From Capillidium heterosporum (Eukaryota > Entomophthoromycota > Entomophthoromycetes > Entomophthorales > Capillidiaceae): DNA of 64,000 nucleotides. This document shows positions 1 through 11,917 of the stretch, piece by piece (the first letter of the stretch is position 1; each line of letters begins with the position of its first letter). Below the pieces are notes generated by a model, which saw nothing but the letters and a program-made list of their open reading frames with translations, had not been told where the DNA came from and did no database searches. The stretch lies in the NCBI GenBank assembly GCA_016630905.1, contig WBMQ01000008.1, positions 1 to 64,000 of the forward strand, in the 5' to 3' direction. The position numbers and the translations under genes were made by a program.

Positions 1-491
1 ATGGCGTTATTATCCTTACTACCGGATTTTGTTTTATCGTTGAGACCTTTATCAGTCCTGGCAGCTGAATCGGAATGAGCATCTTCGAAAGTTCTCAGGT
101 CTTCCTTTCTGGCACTTCCAACTTGGTTTGGGAACACATAATCCAACTGGTTGTCAATGTGTACTATACCTACAGCCTCCCTTTGGAATTTATTGGCTCT
201 ATCGCTACCTTTTTGGTTTGGGATATTTTCGCTAGCTGCTGAAAGTTCACCTTTGTCATTTTGTCTAGCGGCGTTGTTGCTAAAAAGTTCGGGTTTCTTG
301 TTGGTGTCTAAGTTGCTCATCTTGATAGGTAGGGTTGGGTTTTCCTTTTCTTTTAGCTGGGGTTCGACTCTAGGTGCAAATGCGTCTTCAGTTGATGGGA
401 GTTTGTTCTTTGATAAATCGTGATGTCTAAAAGAGCTGATCAGGCTTATAAGGAGTAGGAGCTGGATAGAAGTTGGTAGCTGTAGCTTCAT
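1..491 (-). CDS. Secreted hydrophilic protein, 3' end missing (runs off left edge)
   Basis: An open frame with no stop runs from an ATG at 491 down to the first base of the window, giving at least 163 codons. Residues 1-20 (starting MKLQLPTSIQLLLLISL) are a textbook signal peptide: a lysine, then a Leu/Ile-rich core. The rest is strongly hydrophilic and rich in Lys, Asp, Asn and Ser (for example KLPSTEDAFAPRVEPQ and SAARTDKGLNDKTKSG), with no cysteines and no membrane segment. It therefore looks like a soluble or disordered extracellular, wall or vacuolar protein. I do not recognise a family. The C-terminus lies outside the window, so length and stop are unknown. The antisense frame at 151-423 is a shadow of this gene. 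Confidence 0.62.
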   Translation of the reverse strand, partial: MKLQLPTSIQLLLLISLISSFRHHDLSKNKLPSTEDAFAPRVEPQLKEKENPTLPIKMSNLDTNKKPELFSNNAARQNDKGELSAASENIPNQKGSDRANKFQREAVGIVHIDNQLDYVFPNQVGSARKEDLRTFEDAHSDSAARTDKGLNDKTKSGSKDNNA

Positions 492-1374
492 ATCGAATGA
501 ATTTGTAATTGTGATGGAATAAATACGCCTTTTCTAAGCGATGTTTGGTTATACTTTTTGGTATTCTCATAAGTTTGGCTTTATACACCTGAGTATCAAA
601 CTCGAAGGATCTCAAGTTTAGAATTGCTTTTGGGTTAATGAAATTTATGATCTCATAAGTCAACTTTAACATTGATTTGCGGATTTCAAATAGCAACAGC
701 CTTCAAACTTGAGATTCCAAGCCACCACTTCAATTCTATCAAATGAAAGCCAGTTCAATTGATATTTTGAAAGTTGAAAGCTACTACAGCCACTTTGTAG
801 TGGTGGTTGGGAATTTATGAATGGATTTGGAGTTGCTGGTTATGTTGAGTTTTGGACTAAATTTTGGTAGCTTTCAGTAGAAACGCTTTGCTGTATGCAA
901 GACTACAGAAAAGCTGTGGCATCAAGTACTAGATGGATTTGAAACCTATAGTTTACATTTATAAATCTACTACATGTCTCATTATTCTTCAGACTTTTTT
1001 GAGATGTCATTTCGGTGTTGAATTCATTAAATTTTCATATAAAAGCTTTCACCAATTTTATATCAAAATGAATTGGCCAAAGTATACAAGCTTTTAGAAT
1101 TGCTGTTTTATACAGCTACAACATATATAGCAAAATATATGCCACACCATGTACGCTTTCAACACCTTTAGCCTTGAAGGACTATTACCAAATTGTCCAG
1201 CTGGTGGTAAATTTACTCCCAGTAAACCGTTACAATTCACAAGTTTTCGGTCAAAGAAATTCAATAGAATGGTATTCAAAACGTGCAAAGATGACATTCT
1301 ACTATAACCATAGGATATTTATATTTCCAATATGCCTCCATACTAATTTACATCTTACTCTCCTATTGATATCG
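492..1374. other. Intergenic spacer
   Basis: AT-rich DNA between the divergent secreted-protein gene and the DOMON/b561 gene. An open frame on the minus strand up to about 696 starts at TTG and has a faint F-box-like stretch (LTYEIINFINPKAILNLR), but it is too short and too weak to call. Confidence 0.5.
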
Positions 1375-2650
1375 ATGCTTAAATTATTGGTACTCTTACT
1401 CAACATCCTGCTTTTACGAGCTGAAGGTAACCAAGACTGATCTCAATGATCTAAAAGTATTGTAGTAAAGTGGTGCAACACTGACCCAGCCATATGCCTA
1501 AGGTTGGATTTGGAAAAGGTTGGAGATAGCCGAATTAAGTTTACCATCGAAAGTCCGGTTGATTCGGGGTAAGCTATATCCATATAGTTACAATTTTGCT
1601 AACATCTTTACGCTCAGCTACACGGCTTTTGGGTTAGGTAAGCAGATGAAAGGGTCCGATATATTTGTAATAAATTATCCAAGAAAATGGACTAACGAAT
1701 GCTAAATAGATAGTTTGGTGTTCTGAAAACGCACCGGTACTAAGCTACCGCCATGGAGTTGCTCACGATACGCCTATAAAGGCCGAAGATACCCAACTGC
1801 AATTGATTTCACAACCCTGTATGAAGAACGGTAGGCAGATTGTTGAGTTTACTCGACCATTCAAGACCCAAAGCGCCATCCATGAACTGAGTTGGAATTC
1901 AACCCACGCTACCGACTTCATCTGGGCCTACTCTACTCAGAAACCTTATGGCAAATTCCAAAAAGTCATGCCCCACCAAAACCGTGGTACCTTCCAGATG
2001 CTACTCAAGGGTGAAGGAGCCGATTTATCGACAAAGAACATCATTGTCGATGAGCATGCAGTTGGTCATGAGACTGCTGAGCATGAATCGATATCCATGC
2101 TCCTAGTCTGGCACGGTGTAGTCATGATAATCGCCTGGTTGATGTTGCCACCTTTAGCTATATTTGTAGCAAAGTACTTGAAAGGGTACCTCGGAGTGTG
2201 GTGGTTCCGCATCCACATTGCTTTATTCGTAGGTACCGGTATCCTCTCCATCCTTGGCATCTGCTTGGCCGCTGCTATGGTTGGAAACGCTCTGGATGAT
2301 CCTCACGCGGTAATAAATTTAAACTATACCAACTAAACTTATTTAAATAGATAATCGGTGTCACGGTAACTTGTATGTTCATTGTCCAAGTTGGGCTTGG
2401 TGTTGTAATCGATAGACTCTACGACCCAGCTCGAAAATCTATTCCTTGGTTCGACAAGCTGCACTGGTGGCTGGGTAGATGTACTTTCTTGTTGGCCTTT
2501 GTCAATATTGTGTATGGCATCAACTTCTTTAAGACGTACGAGTGGTGGACCGTATTTGCCCTCCTCATTACTTTTAACATCTCCTTGTTCGTCTATGGAC
2601 ATATCAAGTTCAATTCAAACTCCCACTCCAAATTAGTCACCCCTAAATAG
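1375..2650 (+). CDS. DOMON domain + cytochrome b561 membrane redox protein
   Basis: Five exons: 1375-1426, 1490-1568, 1618-1666, 1710-2309 and 2351-2650. They total 1080 nt, exactly 360 codons (359 aa), and every junction is in phase with GT-AG ends. The introns before 1618, 1710 and 2351 carry CTAAC-like branch sites. Residues 1-17 (MLKLLVLLLNILLLRAE) are a signal peptide. Residues about 20-165 form a DOMON haem/sugar-binding domain, recognised by LGKQMKGSDIFIVW, where the Met is the usual haem-ligand position. Residues about 185-345 are a five-helix cytochrome b561/ferric-reductase-like module with the four expected haem histidines near 195 (WHGVV), 229 (IHIAL), 259 (HAIIG) and 298 (LHWWLGR). 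Such proteins move electrons across a membrane, probably the plasma membrane, to extracellular acceptors such as iron or carbohydrate oxidases. The physiological acceptor is not visible here. Confidence 0.88.
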
Positions 2651-3593
2651 ACGAGTATACATATAGATAAGATATATACGTATACGTATGATTGGGACAT
2701 CTATTTTTATTATAAATCGCTTTACGGAGATTAAAGATTTTATTTTAGTACCTTTGGTAAAATACATTTTCTATGCTTTTAGATATATTCGATATATATG
2801 ACCGATTTATTAAAACATTTTCCAAATATATCTTAAATTGAGCCATAAGTCAGCTCTACTATTATACATTGAAATTCGAAACTAATTACAATAATGGATT
2901 AAACACCAGTCCATTGTAATAGAATTTATACTCAAGTTATATGGTATATAGCATCTCTCAATGGTTATATGTAATAAACTTGAATTTAAGACAAATGTTC
3001 TTCCAATAGATTCAAATGTAATGGTATTTCGTATTATGGTTTAAACCTACGTAACTGTAAGTATACATTCCTACCATCTACAAGGAGAAAAGAAGTGCCG
3101 ATGGAAGCTTGGGAAACATAGAGCCGGCACGAAAGCTTGGGAAGCAAATAGCCAATACGAGAGGTTTGAGACCAATACAGTCAAGCAAAACGCTAATTGC
3201 GAGTATAATTCAATCCATTCAATCCGTAACAGCCTCCAATCCGAAATGTTAAACCCCTATATACTTTCATGGTGGATCGATACGTCCATATCCCTACTTT
3301 AGGATAAATAGACTACTGTATTAATCCGGCTAGAAATTCCAAAGTGGGGATGGTCTACCTAGTGGGTTGAATTTTTTGCCAAGGTCCTTTAAGAAATTCC
3401 AGGAGATCTTGGTAGTGTATTTCATATGCTTCATTGTTTAGTTAAAAATACAATAAAAATCACTAGTAGGTCTGATAAAATTTTCAAAACAGAGCAAACT
3501 TTTATCCTAATTCACAAGCCACTGAAATGGCTCACTACAGAAATAGTATAAAAGGGGCGATATGATACCCATCTAATCTTTAAAGCAACTGCG
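2651..3593. other. Intergenic spacer with P450 promoter
   Basis: AT-rich spacer with no open frame worth calling. The only clear signal is the TATA box at its right end. Confidence 0.5.
3547..3554 (+). promoter_or_regulatory. TATA box of the P450 gene
   Basis: TATAAAAG lies 40 nt before the P450 ATG at 3594, a spacing that also fits the other TATA boxes in this window. Confidence 0.6.
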
Positions 3594-5110
3594 ATGAACT
3601 ATTTAATAGCAACACTAGCAGTTTTATTCCTTTTACCGATCTACAAAATCTACCTCAGCTTCAAAATCCCAAGCAGCTTGAGCCATCTACCAACCATCTC
3701 CACCTTCAAGTTCCTGACCTCCATTCTCACCAAGGAGCCTTTCGATGAGCAGATGAAGTGGATGGTAAACAAAACCATGGAAAACCTAGGTGCCGGGATG
3801 ATTTGGTTTTCTGGTAGCATGCGTCTCGTAATAAGCTCGCCCACTCTAGTCAAGGAGATCTTTAACGACACTCAAGCCTTCCACAAAAGTAGCCCGGGAG
3901 AAGGCCATTTGACCACTTTGATGGCCGAATTCTTTGGAGATTCCAGTATCGTGTTTTCAGACGGTGAAGTTTGGAAGCGGCACCGCAAAGCTATCAATCC
4001 AGCCTTCAAGAAGTCTTGGCCCACAGAACTATTTGGCGGCCCAGCCAAAGATCTCATGGAAATCTTATCCAAGCAAGGGAGCAAGCCAATTATAGTCAAC
4101 GACTTGATGCAGAAGTTAGCCTTAGACGCTCTAGGCAAAGGCCTGCTGGACATTGACTTTGGAGCCCTCAAGAGTAAAGAGGAGAGTCACATGCTTATTC
4201 TCTACAACAACGTTATAAGTGGCATATTTGATTCCTTCTACATCGCCTTTAATTTTTTTGAAAAGTGGGTACCGGCTCGTAGGAAGCAGATCGAGCAATG
4301 TAAGCAGCTACGCCAGGCCTTCCTAGATATAATCAAGCAACGTTATCAAGAGATCGAATCAGGAATTGAGAAGGACGATATCCTATCTTTGACCATCAAA
4401 GCTTCGCTGGAAGGGGAAAAAATGAGCGATGAGGATATTGTCAATAATTTAGCAAACTTCTTCCTAGCTGGGCACGACACTACAGCCCATACTTTAACTT
4501 CCAACCTCTACTTTCTAGCTCGATACCCTGAAGTTCAAGCCAAGGTGCGTGACGAAGTTTTGCAATTGATGGGTGACGCCAAGGATACTGTACCGACCTT
4601 TGAGCAGCAGAAGAACATGGTTTACATGAACAAGGTCATCAAGGAGAGTATGCGCCTCATCACCAACATCAATATCGTCAGTAGACACTGCGTCAAGGAA
4701 ACAAGACTTTCCAATGGTTTAGTAGTCCCTAAAGATATGAAGATGACCATACTCCTCTGGTCCAGCCACCACAATGCATCGGTCTTCCCCAACCCCAATG
4801 AGTTCATCCCGGAACGATTCGACGACCCCTACAATGAGCAAAGTCGCTTTTGGCTCCCTTTTGGTACCGGATCTCGCATGTGTAAGTTACAAATTTATAT
4901 TCATCGCCACTCCTATTAACCATTTTCCAAAACTTAGGTGTTGGTATCAACTTCTCCTTGATTGAGCAACGCGTAGTTATGGCCATGCTATTGCAAAAGT
5001 TTGTGATTTCGCTGGGGCCCAAGTCAGGTATGCGATCAACCCCACTACTCAACGTAGCCGGACCCACTCACCCTGTCGATTTGGATTTGGTGTTCAAGCC
5101 GAGGGCTTAG
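3594..5110 (+). CDS. Cytochrome P450 monooxygenase
   Basis: Two exons, 3594-4881 and 4938-5110 (1461 nt, 486 aa). The 56-nt intron starts GTAAGT, ends TTAG and splits the codon of the haem-ligand cysteine. Residues 1-22 are an N-terminal hydrophobic anchor (LIATLAVLFLLPIYKIYL) typical of ER-bound P450s. Hallmarks in order: I-helix oxygen-binding motif AGHDTT at 292-297, K-helix ExxR (ESMR) at 351-354, PERF at about 405, and the haem loop FGTGSRMCVG with Cys430 joined across the intron. Length is normal for a fungal microsomal P450. It would insert oxygen into a small lipophilic substrate using electrons from cytochrome P450 reductase. The subfamily and substrate cannot be told from sequence alone, and neighbouring genes give no pathway context. 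Confidence 0.93.
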
Positions 5111-6197
5111 CTGGTTGTAGCGAAGCTTTAGTATTTCATATTATAAAAAGGGGTAGGGTCAATGTTAACTGCCCTTTGCTTTTTCTACTATTTATACCAT
5201 AGCAAAATATTACTTAAAATATATACTATAGACGGGATTTTAGTGTGTATCCAATTTGAAAGTATTGGCGATAAAGTTGTTGGATTGTATATTTCAAAGT
5301 TCGACTATGTATAATTACATTTATTAGCTAGATATATGTGTATTTAAACCTCATACGTCGGTAGATTATTTTCTAACTCGATGCCATTTTAATTTGAATA
5401 AGCCTATCCTTGCAAGGTGTCTATAACAGTGAGCAAAGCTTCTAGTGTTAGATTGATTGTATTTCTTCAGAATCTAATAGAACTGGAGATTTGTGGGAGT
5501 TAACCCGTGAAAAATATTCAAATTAGCCAATTACATATTCCTATCTTCCAAATTACTGGAGTTTTTCATGAGTTGACAGTTTTGCTGCTGTTCGTACAAG
5601 CTATGGGCAATCGTATAATGAAAATTACTTTGAATAGTAGCTTTGAAAATGTAATCAAGATAGGAAATGGTATACATATACGATTAAAAACAAGTTGCAA
5701 CGATGCTAAATTAGCCAATATTTCCTATACGCATATTAGGTTCAAACTTCACAGTACAAACTAAACTATAAAGGAGTAAATTCACAGCCTTTATATTTAT
5801 GGTATACGGTTCCTTTTTATAGTCACTAGCTTCTAGACAATTATATTCACCCGTTTTACCTACTTTCCTTCCATAGTCCTCAGGCCAGGGTAAATAGAAG
5901 GAATAGGTTAGTTGTAGCGGCTAGTTATAGCAAGAACATACTCACCAGATGTGATCGATAAAATGAATTGATGGATTCCACCTGATAGTAATGTTTACTA
6001 CCTCAGATCTTAAATTTCAACTAAAGAGATAGCCGTGTACCAAAAAGGATATTGGCAGAAAACTGGTGGACGCAGAGATAAAGGACTAGTTTAGCTACAA
6101 GTCGCTAGACATAGTGAAAAAGACTATATTCAATACGAAATAGCTTTATTAATGGAAAAGAAGAGCGCAGAAATTTATTTAAAGAAAAGTTAATAAG
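5111..6197. other. Intergenic spacer
   Basis: Convergent 3' region between the P450 and the minus-strand metallothionein. An 85-codon frame at 5507-5764 has no recognisable features and codes mostly through AT-rich spacer; I see no gene. Confidence 0.5.
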
Positions 6198-6864
6198 TTA
6201 TTGTTTTGAGGCGAGCTTAGCGGCGCACTGGCAGGAGTCTCCACAGGTGCATTCGGCTCCCGAGTTGGAGCAGCAGGAGGTAGAGCACTTGCAGTTGGCG
6301 CCACACGTACAGTTACCGTCTTTTCCACCACAGCACTTGACGTCGGCTTTCTTGGCACCACAGTTGCAGCTAGCACCACAGTCGCATCCTGCTTCGTTAC
6401 CAGAGCAGGCGCATACGTTGGACTTCTGGGCTACTTTGGCGGCGCACTGGCAGGAGTCGCCACAGGTGCATTCGGCTCCCGAGTTGGAGCAGCAGGAGGT
6501 AGAGCACTTGCAGTTGTCGCCGCAGGTACAGCTACCGTTCTTGCCACCACAGCACTTGACAGTCGGCTTTCTTGGCGCCACAGCTGCAGCTAGCACCACA
6601 GTCGCATCCACTGGTATTTCCGGAGCAGGCACATACGGTGGACTTCTGGGCTAATTTGGAGGCGCACTGGCAGGAGTCGCCACAGGTGCATTCGGCTCCC
6701 GATTTGGAGCAGCAGGCCGAGTTGCAGGTGCAGTTGTCGCCACAGGTACACTTTCCGTTGTCGCCACCGCAGCATTTGACGGCCTGGGTATCTGAGGAAC
6801 AGGTGCAGTTTGCGCCGCATTGGCAGCCTTCGGGGTTGTTGGAGCACTTACAGGCTTTAGGCAT
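6198..6864 (-). CDS. Tandem-repeat metallothionein (one +1 frameshift)
   Basis: Cysteine-rich metal-chelating protein. An N-terminal leader (MPKACKCSNNPEGCQCGANC) is followed by nearly three tandem copies of a unit of about 72 residues. Each unit contains CTCGDNCxCxxxCC, ECTCGDSCQCA, VCACSGN and CDCGASCxCGAKKAD; the third copy stops early at AAKLASKQ. No other amino acid pattern dominates, and there is no signal peptide, so a cytosolic Cu/Zn/Cd buffer is expected. Translated strictly, the frame opened by the ATG at 6864 ends after 110 codons (stop near 6532). One extra base near 6561, at the end of repeat 1, throws repeats 2 and 3 into the +1 frame, where they stay open to 6198. Skipping one base gives 222 codons. 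The same junction at the end of repeat 2 lacks the extra base. A TATA box lies about 70 nt upstream. Confidence 0.85.
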
Positions 6865-6930
6865 TTTGTATTTGATTCAAGAGTTTATAAAAGTAAAGTG
6901 AATTGAAAGCGGTAGTGAGGAAACCTAGCC

Positions 6931-6939
6931 CTATTTATA
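6931..6939 (-). promoter_or_regulatory. TATA box of the metallothionein gene
   Basis: On the minus strand this reads TATAAATAG, 67 nt upstream of the ATG at 6864. I did not find a clear metal-response element that I would defend. Confidence 0.5.
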
Positions 6940-8746
6940 CTTTTCACGTTATCTGGCTTTAGAATCCCTTGCCTTCTATTGGCTAATAAGCTTTAAGTTA
7001 GTCATAAGTTTTGGACTTCTTTTGGGTTTGTGAGTTGCAAAGAATAGGTTAGGGTATTTAAGCGAGCGCCATTATGATGCTTAGGGAAGTAGAACTGGGT
7101 CCTTTTGCATGGAAAGTTGGAGCGATCTTATTGCTATTGGCTAGAATCAGCCAAAAATTACTTCACCGTAGATATTTCAAGGGGACGGTGATTTTATATT
7201 ACCAAAAGCATAAGTTGCTGACAAACTCAATCAACTTGAAGGATGTCCACCCACTTTGCACTATATTTGGAACTGGCAAAAATAGCTCAACTCGTTCGGT
7301 TGGCTTGGAAATGGGTGATTGACAGCCGAAACAGCCTCAAACATGAGCTAAGCACATCACTTTAGATTACTGTTTATCTGACTTATGCTAGTGGCAAAAT
7401 TAGCGCAAATACATCCTGGTTTCTCGACCACTTTGGAACTTTGACAGTTTAGCAGGAAAAAACACATGTTTAAGATACAGGATATATTTAGCCTAGTTTA
7501 CAAGAGGTAGATGTTCAAGAGGCTACCTAGATCTATTGGAATTTTACTATAACGGCCTATAATGAATTCACCTTTTCACTGGTTATGGAAGTTGTAATGG
7601 AGTGAAAATAAGGAAACTGTGAAAGTGCGATAAGGCTTTGTGAAGTATATAGGATATGAACTGGATAAATAACTAACGGCATATATGTGCAGTGAGCCTT
7701 ATCAATAATATATAGGTTTAATATTATCGTTGCTGATGTCAGTCAAGTATACCTTTAATCTTTAGCTTTCGATATCCTTGTACAAATGTATATCAAAAAG
7801 ACAAATAAGAACTCTCATCAGATTTTGGCTATTGCTCTGTTTAGAAAAACTGTCTAATTTATTGGGACTGAATTTATAAAATAGTGATGCATACTTTCTG
7901 AACAGAATGGCTTTGTATCTTTTGGCCCCTATGAATGTGCAAAAGCTATAGCCAATGAAATAAGCAAGGAACTGTACATACAGTACTACGATTGGCTTTT
8001 ACTTCAGACACCTGGCATCAGTAGCTACATCTTTGATAAGTCAGAACTATATAAACCTAACAAAATTTGTAAATGGATGTCTTCTATTTGCCAAAAAGTT
8101 ACTTTACCCAACGGTCATAGCCCAAGTCAAAGCAAAGGCTTGTTTTAATGAGATGTTTACTTTGGCTGAAAAAGCACGATACAAAAGCAACTTCAACAAT
8201 CAAAGTCAAAGCCAAGTAACGTGTAAACTTGTGGCAGTTTGGGCTTCGAATCATCGATTTTATCCAAAGGGGATCTTACAGACTTCAGCATATGATCCTA
8301 TTCAACAACAGTCGCTTTAGCTATACATTTACAAAGTCTAACCTTGCAACTTATTTTCTATTGAGATTTCAGTTGTAAAATCATATACATTTATAACTTT
8401 GTTTTTTTGAAGCATGGTAAAATAGATTCAACAGTTGTTGATACTTTAGATGTTTATTGCACGCAATTTCTAAATCCAACTTTGTTGTCAGATTTATTGA
8501 AAGCAGCTAATGAAAAGTACATTCCCCAACTACCTTGGAAAACTTGACTGGCATTTGTAAAATTGTTGCTACTTCGACTAAATAGATCGAAATGGTAACG
8601 GAAAATTCCAATTCGAACTAAACTTTAATTATAGTCCGTTAAGCTGAGCAAATGTAAATATATAGTTTGCTCAAAGCTATTTTATGATGAACAAAATTTT
8701 TAAAAGGAATCCTCAAGCATTTAGCGACTAAATCGAAACGAAAAGG
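6940..8746. other. Intergenic spacer (1.8 kb)
   Basis: Spacer between divergent genes. Short frames at 7074-7322 and 8033-8320 have no family resemblance, no signal peptide and no plausible splice partners. I see no supportable gene. Confidence 0.45.
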
Positions 8747-10817
8747 ATGCCATCGACCCAACCAACTAACAACGATTTGAGGAAGCTAGGCATCGTAGGC
8801 ACCTTGGAAGGTGGACCTGTCGATGCAACTCAAACAGCCATGATGATATCCGAGTTTTTTTTAGAGGAGTCGAGGCCTAGGTTTCATTGGATGGTAGGCT
8901 TTTATATCAACCGTAGCTAACGCAAACACTTTAGATACCGTCGACCAAGTGGGGTAGGAGGCTAGTTATCACCAACTCTATCAAGCTTTTCATAATGTTC
9001 ATCTGCTGCTTGACGTCGTTTGTATACGCAGTTGGCTACGATTCCGGATCCGACCAGCCAAGGTATGTATCGGACTTTGTCTTGGAAAAGTGGCACATCA
9101 AAGATTCCGATGCCAACATGGTTATAAACCCAATTGTACTGATGGTGGCTCAATTTATAAGTTTTGTACTGCTGTGGGATAGTGTAAGTTTCGATGTCCT
9201 TTCAATGACTAACTTTCGCAGTGTATGAAGCGAAACAGCATCCAACTCTTGGCAAGCCTTCTTTTCGATATGTTAACAGTAGGGTATCAGATCATAACCT
9301 GTCAATAAGAGATACCAGGTAGTATAATTTGTACAAGCTAAAGCTAATTAAAATTAGATTGTAAGTGTATTCTTTAAATTTTCGACTGTGAAAGCACAGA
9401 TGGGGAAGGAAGTATTTATGTTGCTACTACAGTGTGCTTGCATCTCAATCTCGAGTTTTCTGGTGTTCTATGCTTTGATAGTTGACAAAAAGTGGAGGAA
9501 TAACGAATTTACCGAACCACGAAAAGCCTTAAATTTAGGACCATCCTATACCGAAGATGATGAAGATTCAAAACTAAGAGGTACTTTTAAGTTAATACCA
9601 CCTCTAACAATCTATAGTAATGAGCTGTTGGTACGAATCGGCCTTTGTACTGCATAAATTTCTAGTGGGGTGGCTATTCCTGTTGAGTATTCAGCTAGGT
9701 ACTCTGACATGGCACCTCCCATTCTTAGAATTCATCACATCGGTTGCTTTTTCTTTGGATTTGACAGTAGCAATTGCCTTGATTGGGTTTTATTCGGTAT
9801 TATTATTTATAAATCAACGCACTAACCTACGTATTAGCTACATAACGAAAGCAAGAGAGGTATATTCATATACGTACTGCTGATAATTCTATCTGTATTG
9901 GCCTTGGTTGTCACCATGTTTGGTATCCTCTCTATTAATCCAACAAATTTGGCCATGCCTCACGATAAAAAAATCAACGCCCAGCCTTCAGAGATGAATA
10001 GCAACTACTTTGCCACATCTTTACATAACAAGATTGCCTCCTTCAACAACAAAAATCACTCGAGTCAAGGTGAATCTTTCGATTTATTAGATCTATCTGG
10101 TGAACTGCCGCCGATGTTCAAAGATGTTATCTTTCCTTTTCTGTATCTAGGTAATATTTGATTCCAATAGTATTACTAATACGCTTAGCCTTAATATATA
10201 TCACTATCGGCATAGCAACAGTACTATTCAGTATAAAATCCATCAGTTACTTTGGCCACGCTCTAAACGAAAAGGTCAGCGAAGGTACCCACCTAACCCC
10301 CGGCACATTATTCCAGATAGCCAATATCCCAACCAAGAAAAGCGACCCAGCCACGAACGCAAGAGTCGATTTCGAGGCAAGCCTAGGCAAGATACGCCCC
10401 CATTCCAAGTTTGCCGATGTCATACGCAACAGGACTTGCAACCAAAACTACATGTCTTACCACTACAACTTCAACGATTTGGGTTATCACTTGCTTTTAG
10501 GCCCTACTGTTGATGGTAGTACGAAGCCACGGTCGTACTCGGATGGAGATATAAAGTTCAATGCCAAATGCCTTATGTTGAACGAAGTTGGATTGGAAGG
10601 TTTGGGCAGCTACCCTTCGTTACTGCTACCGGAACTTAGCACTAACATAGGAGCACCAGCCACACTGGCTTGTAAGGAGGGTGAGCTTAAAGAAAGCTCC
10701 AATATGGTCACTATGGAAGGCAATATGGGCAATATCGATATCGATTCCAATCAAGTAGTGGGCGATATAGATTACTCCTTGGTTATATCGGAGCATAGTA
10801 GTCACAACTATTTGTAG
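8747..10817 (+). CDS. Multi-pass membrane protein, UPF0658 (Golgi-type)-like
   Basis: Best model has seven exons: 8747-8893, 8935-9183, 9222-9278, 9358-9580, 9618-9796, 9838-10150 and 10189-10817 (1797 nt, 598 aa), all in phase. Most introns are 37-41 nt with CTAAC-type branch points. Several hydrophobic helices are visible (LVITNSIKLFIMFICCLTSF, NPIVLMVAQFISFVLLW, EVFMLLLQCACISISSFLVF, KRGIFIYVLLIILSVLALVV). The stretch VLLWDSCMKRNSIQLLASLLFD recalls the ...NTIQ... helix of fungal UPF0658 Golgi membrane proteins; that match is from memory and tentative. A hydrophilic tail of about 200 residues follows the last helix. The exon 3/4 junction is uncertain: the reading continues in frame past 9278 (QIIT) to a stop at 9306, so the 79-nt intron used here competes with a +1 step or a 31-nt intron plus a 9-nt exon. 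Confidence 0.6.
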
Positions 10818-11917
10818 GCACCCCAGTTTTAAAAGATCTTGGTACTATATGGTGATGGGCTTTAAAATATATGTTAGTGCTATATAATAAATTATTTGCA
10901 TATTGTTATGATTCCAATATATGTTCAAGGATTCAAATAATGGACATCTGGATTTACAACTTCCTTGAAAATCACTATCTCTCTATACTATTCAATATCA
11001 TACTGCTGCTTTTCAGTTACTCAAAGTAACCAAGTATTAGAAGGTCTCTGGTATCTAGTAAAGTATGTCCAAAGATATTTGCTAAGCCTACATACCATCA
11101 GAAACCCTTGCGTTTGGAATTGTAGGTTCATAAAACCTAAGATTTTGTCAAAAGCTTCTGCAAAAGATAGGAAAGAAAACACTTAAAAGTATATTTGGCT
11201 ATTTTTAACCTATGTGCAGTGCTGTAAGAGGGAATATGCGCCCTGAATGCTATAAATAGACCGACATATGGATGATAGTGCTCAAAATAGCCTGAACAAA
11301 GGTGAAATAGGTGATATCTTTAGATTCCAAATGTGTTTTCTATACAAGTTTTCATCAAATTTGAAAGGATGTTCCCAGATCATAATCTTTGTGTTTTTAA
11401 TGGTTCAAACTGCAGTGCTGTAAAAAGTTAAAGTCATTTACAAACTACTTGATGGTCCACAAAATACAATTAACCATATACTTTATCTCAAGTGCAATTG
11501 CTCAACATGTTTAGTGAAAACAGTAGCTGAGGATGTACTGGCACCATTTTCTTTAAAGGCACGGTTACTTTGATGCATTTTTTGGTAAATTAATTGAAGA
11601 CAACCCTTTGAACTGAATGGAGCTCTTTATGGTTACGAACAATTTGAGACATATTAGTCCATAACCTCTAAATCGAATTGGGCCAATCAAATGCCATTTC
11701 AAAAGAGATGATAAAGCAGGACCAAAAAATTCTTGAAAATATTCCGTATAGATACCTTATTTATCTAGATCTTATTTTAGCCTTCAATTCAAGCTTCTTG
11801 TTAACTCGCAATAAGGGAGTTTTTGAAACTGGCCAGCGATACTTCACCAACCTCTCATAGCTCAGCTCCTAATTAATATTTGACTCTATATACCTGTAAT
11901 TAATCGCAAATAATATA
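10818..11917. other. Intergenic spacer upstream of chitin synthase
   Basis: AT-rich; short frames at 10965-11186 and 11678-11860 show no recognisable features. Presumably holds the chitin synthase promoter, but no TATA box stands out. Confidence 0.45.

Noticed and set aside
361..380. TTCGA-containing string resembling a tRNA T-arm
   Set aside because: Lies inside the left-edge coding sequence and no cloverleaf can be built around it; no tRNA found elsewhere by eye.
427..696. 89-codon minus-strand frame with an F-box-like stretch
   Set aside because: Starts at TTG, overlaps the signal-peptide start of the left-edge gene, and the F-box resemblance is too weak.
5507..5764. 85-codon plus-strand frame after the P450
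   Set aside because: No ATG start and no features; likely chance.
6247..6901. Plus-strand frames over the metallothionein (Gln/Pro/Ala-rich repeats)
   Set aside because: Antisense shadows created by the Cys-rich repeat on the minus strand.
8033..8320. 95-codon plus-strand frame
   Set aside because: TTG start, no domain, no plausible splice partners, spacer-like composition.
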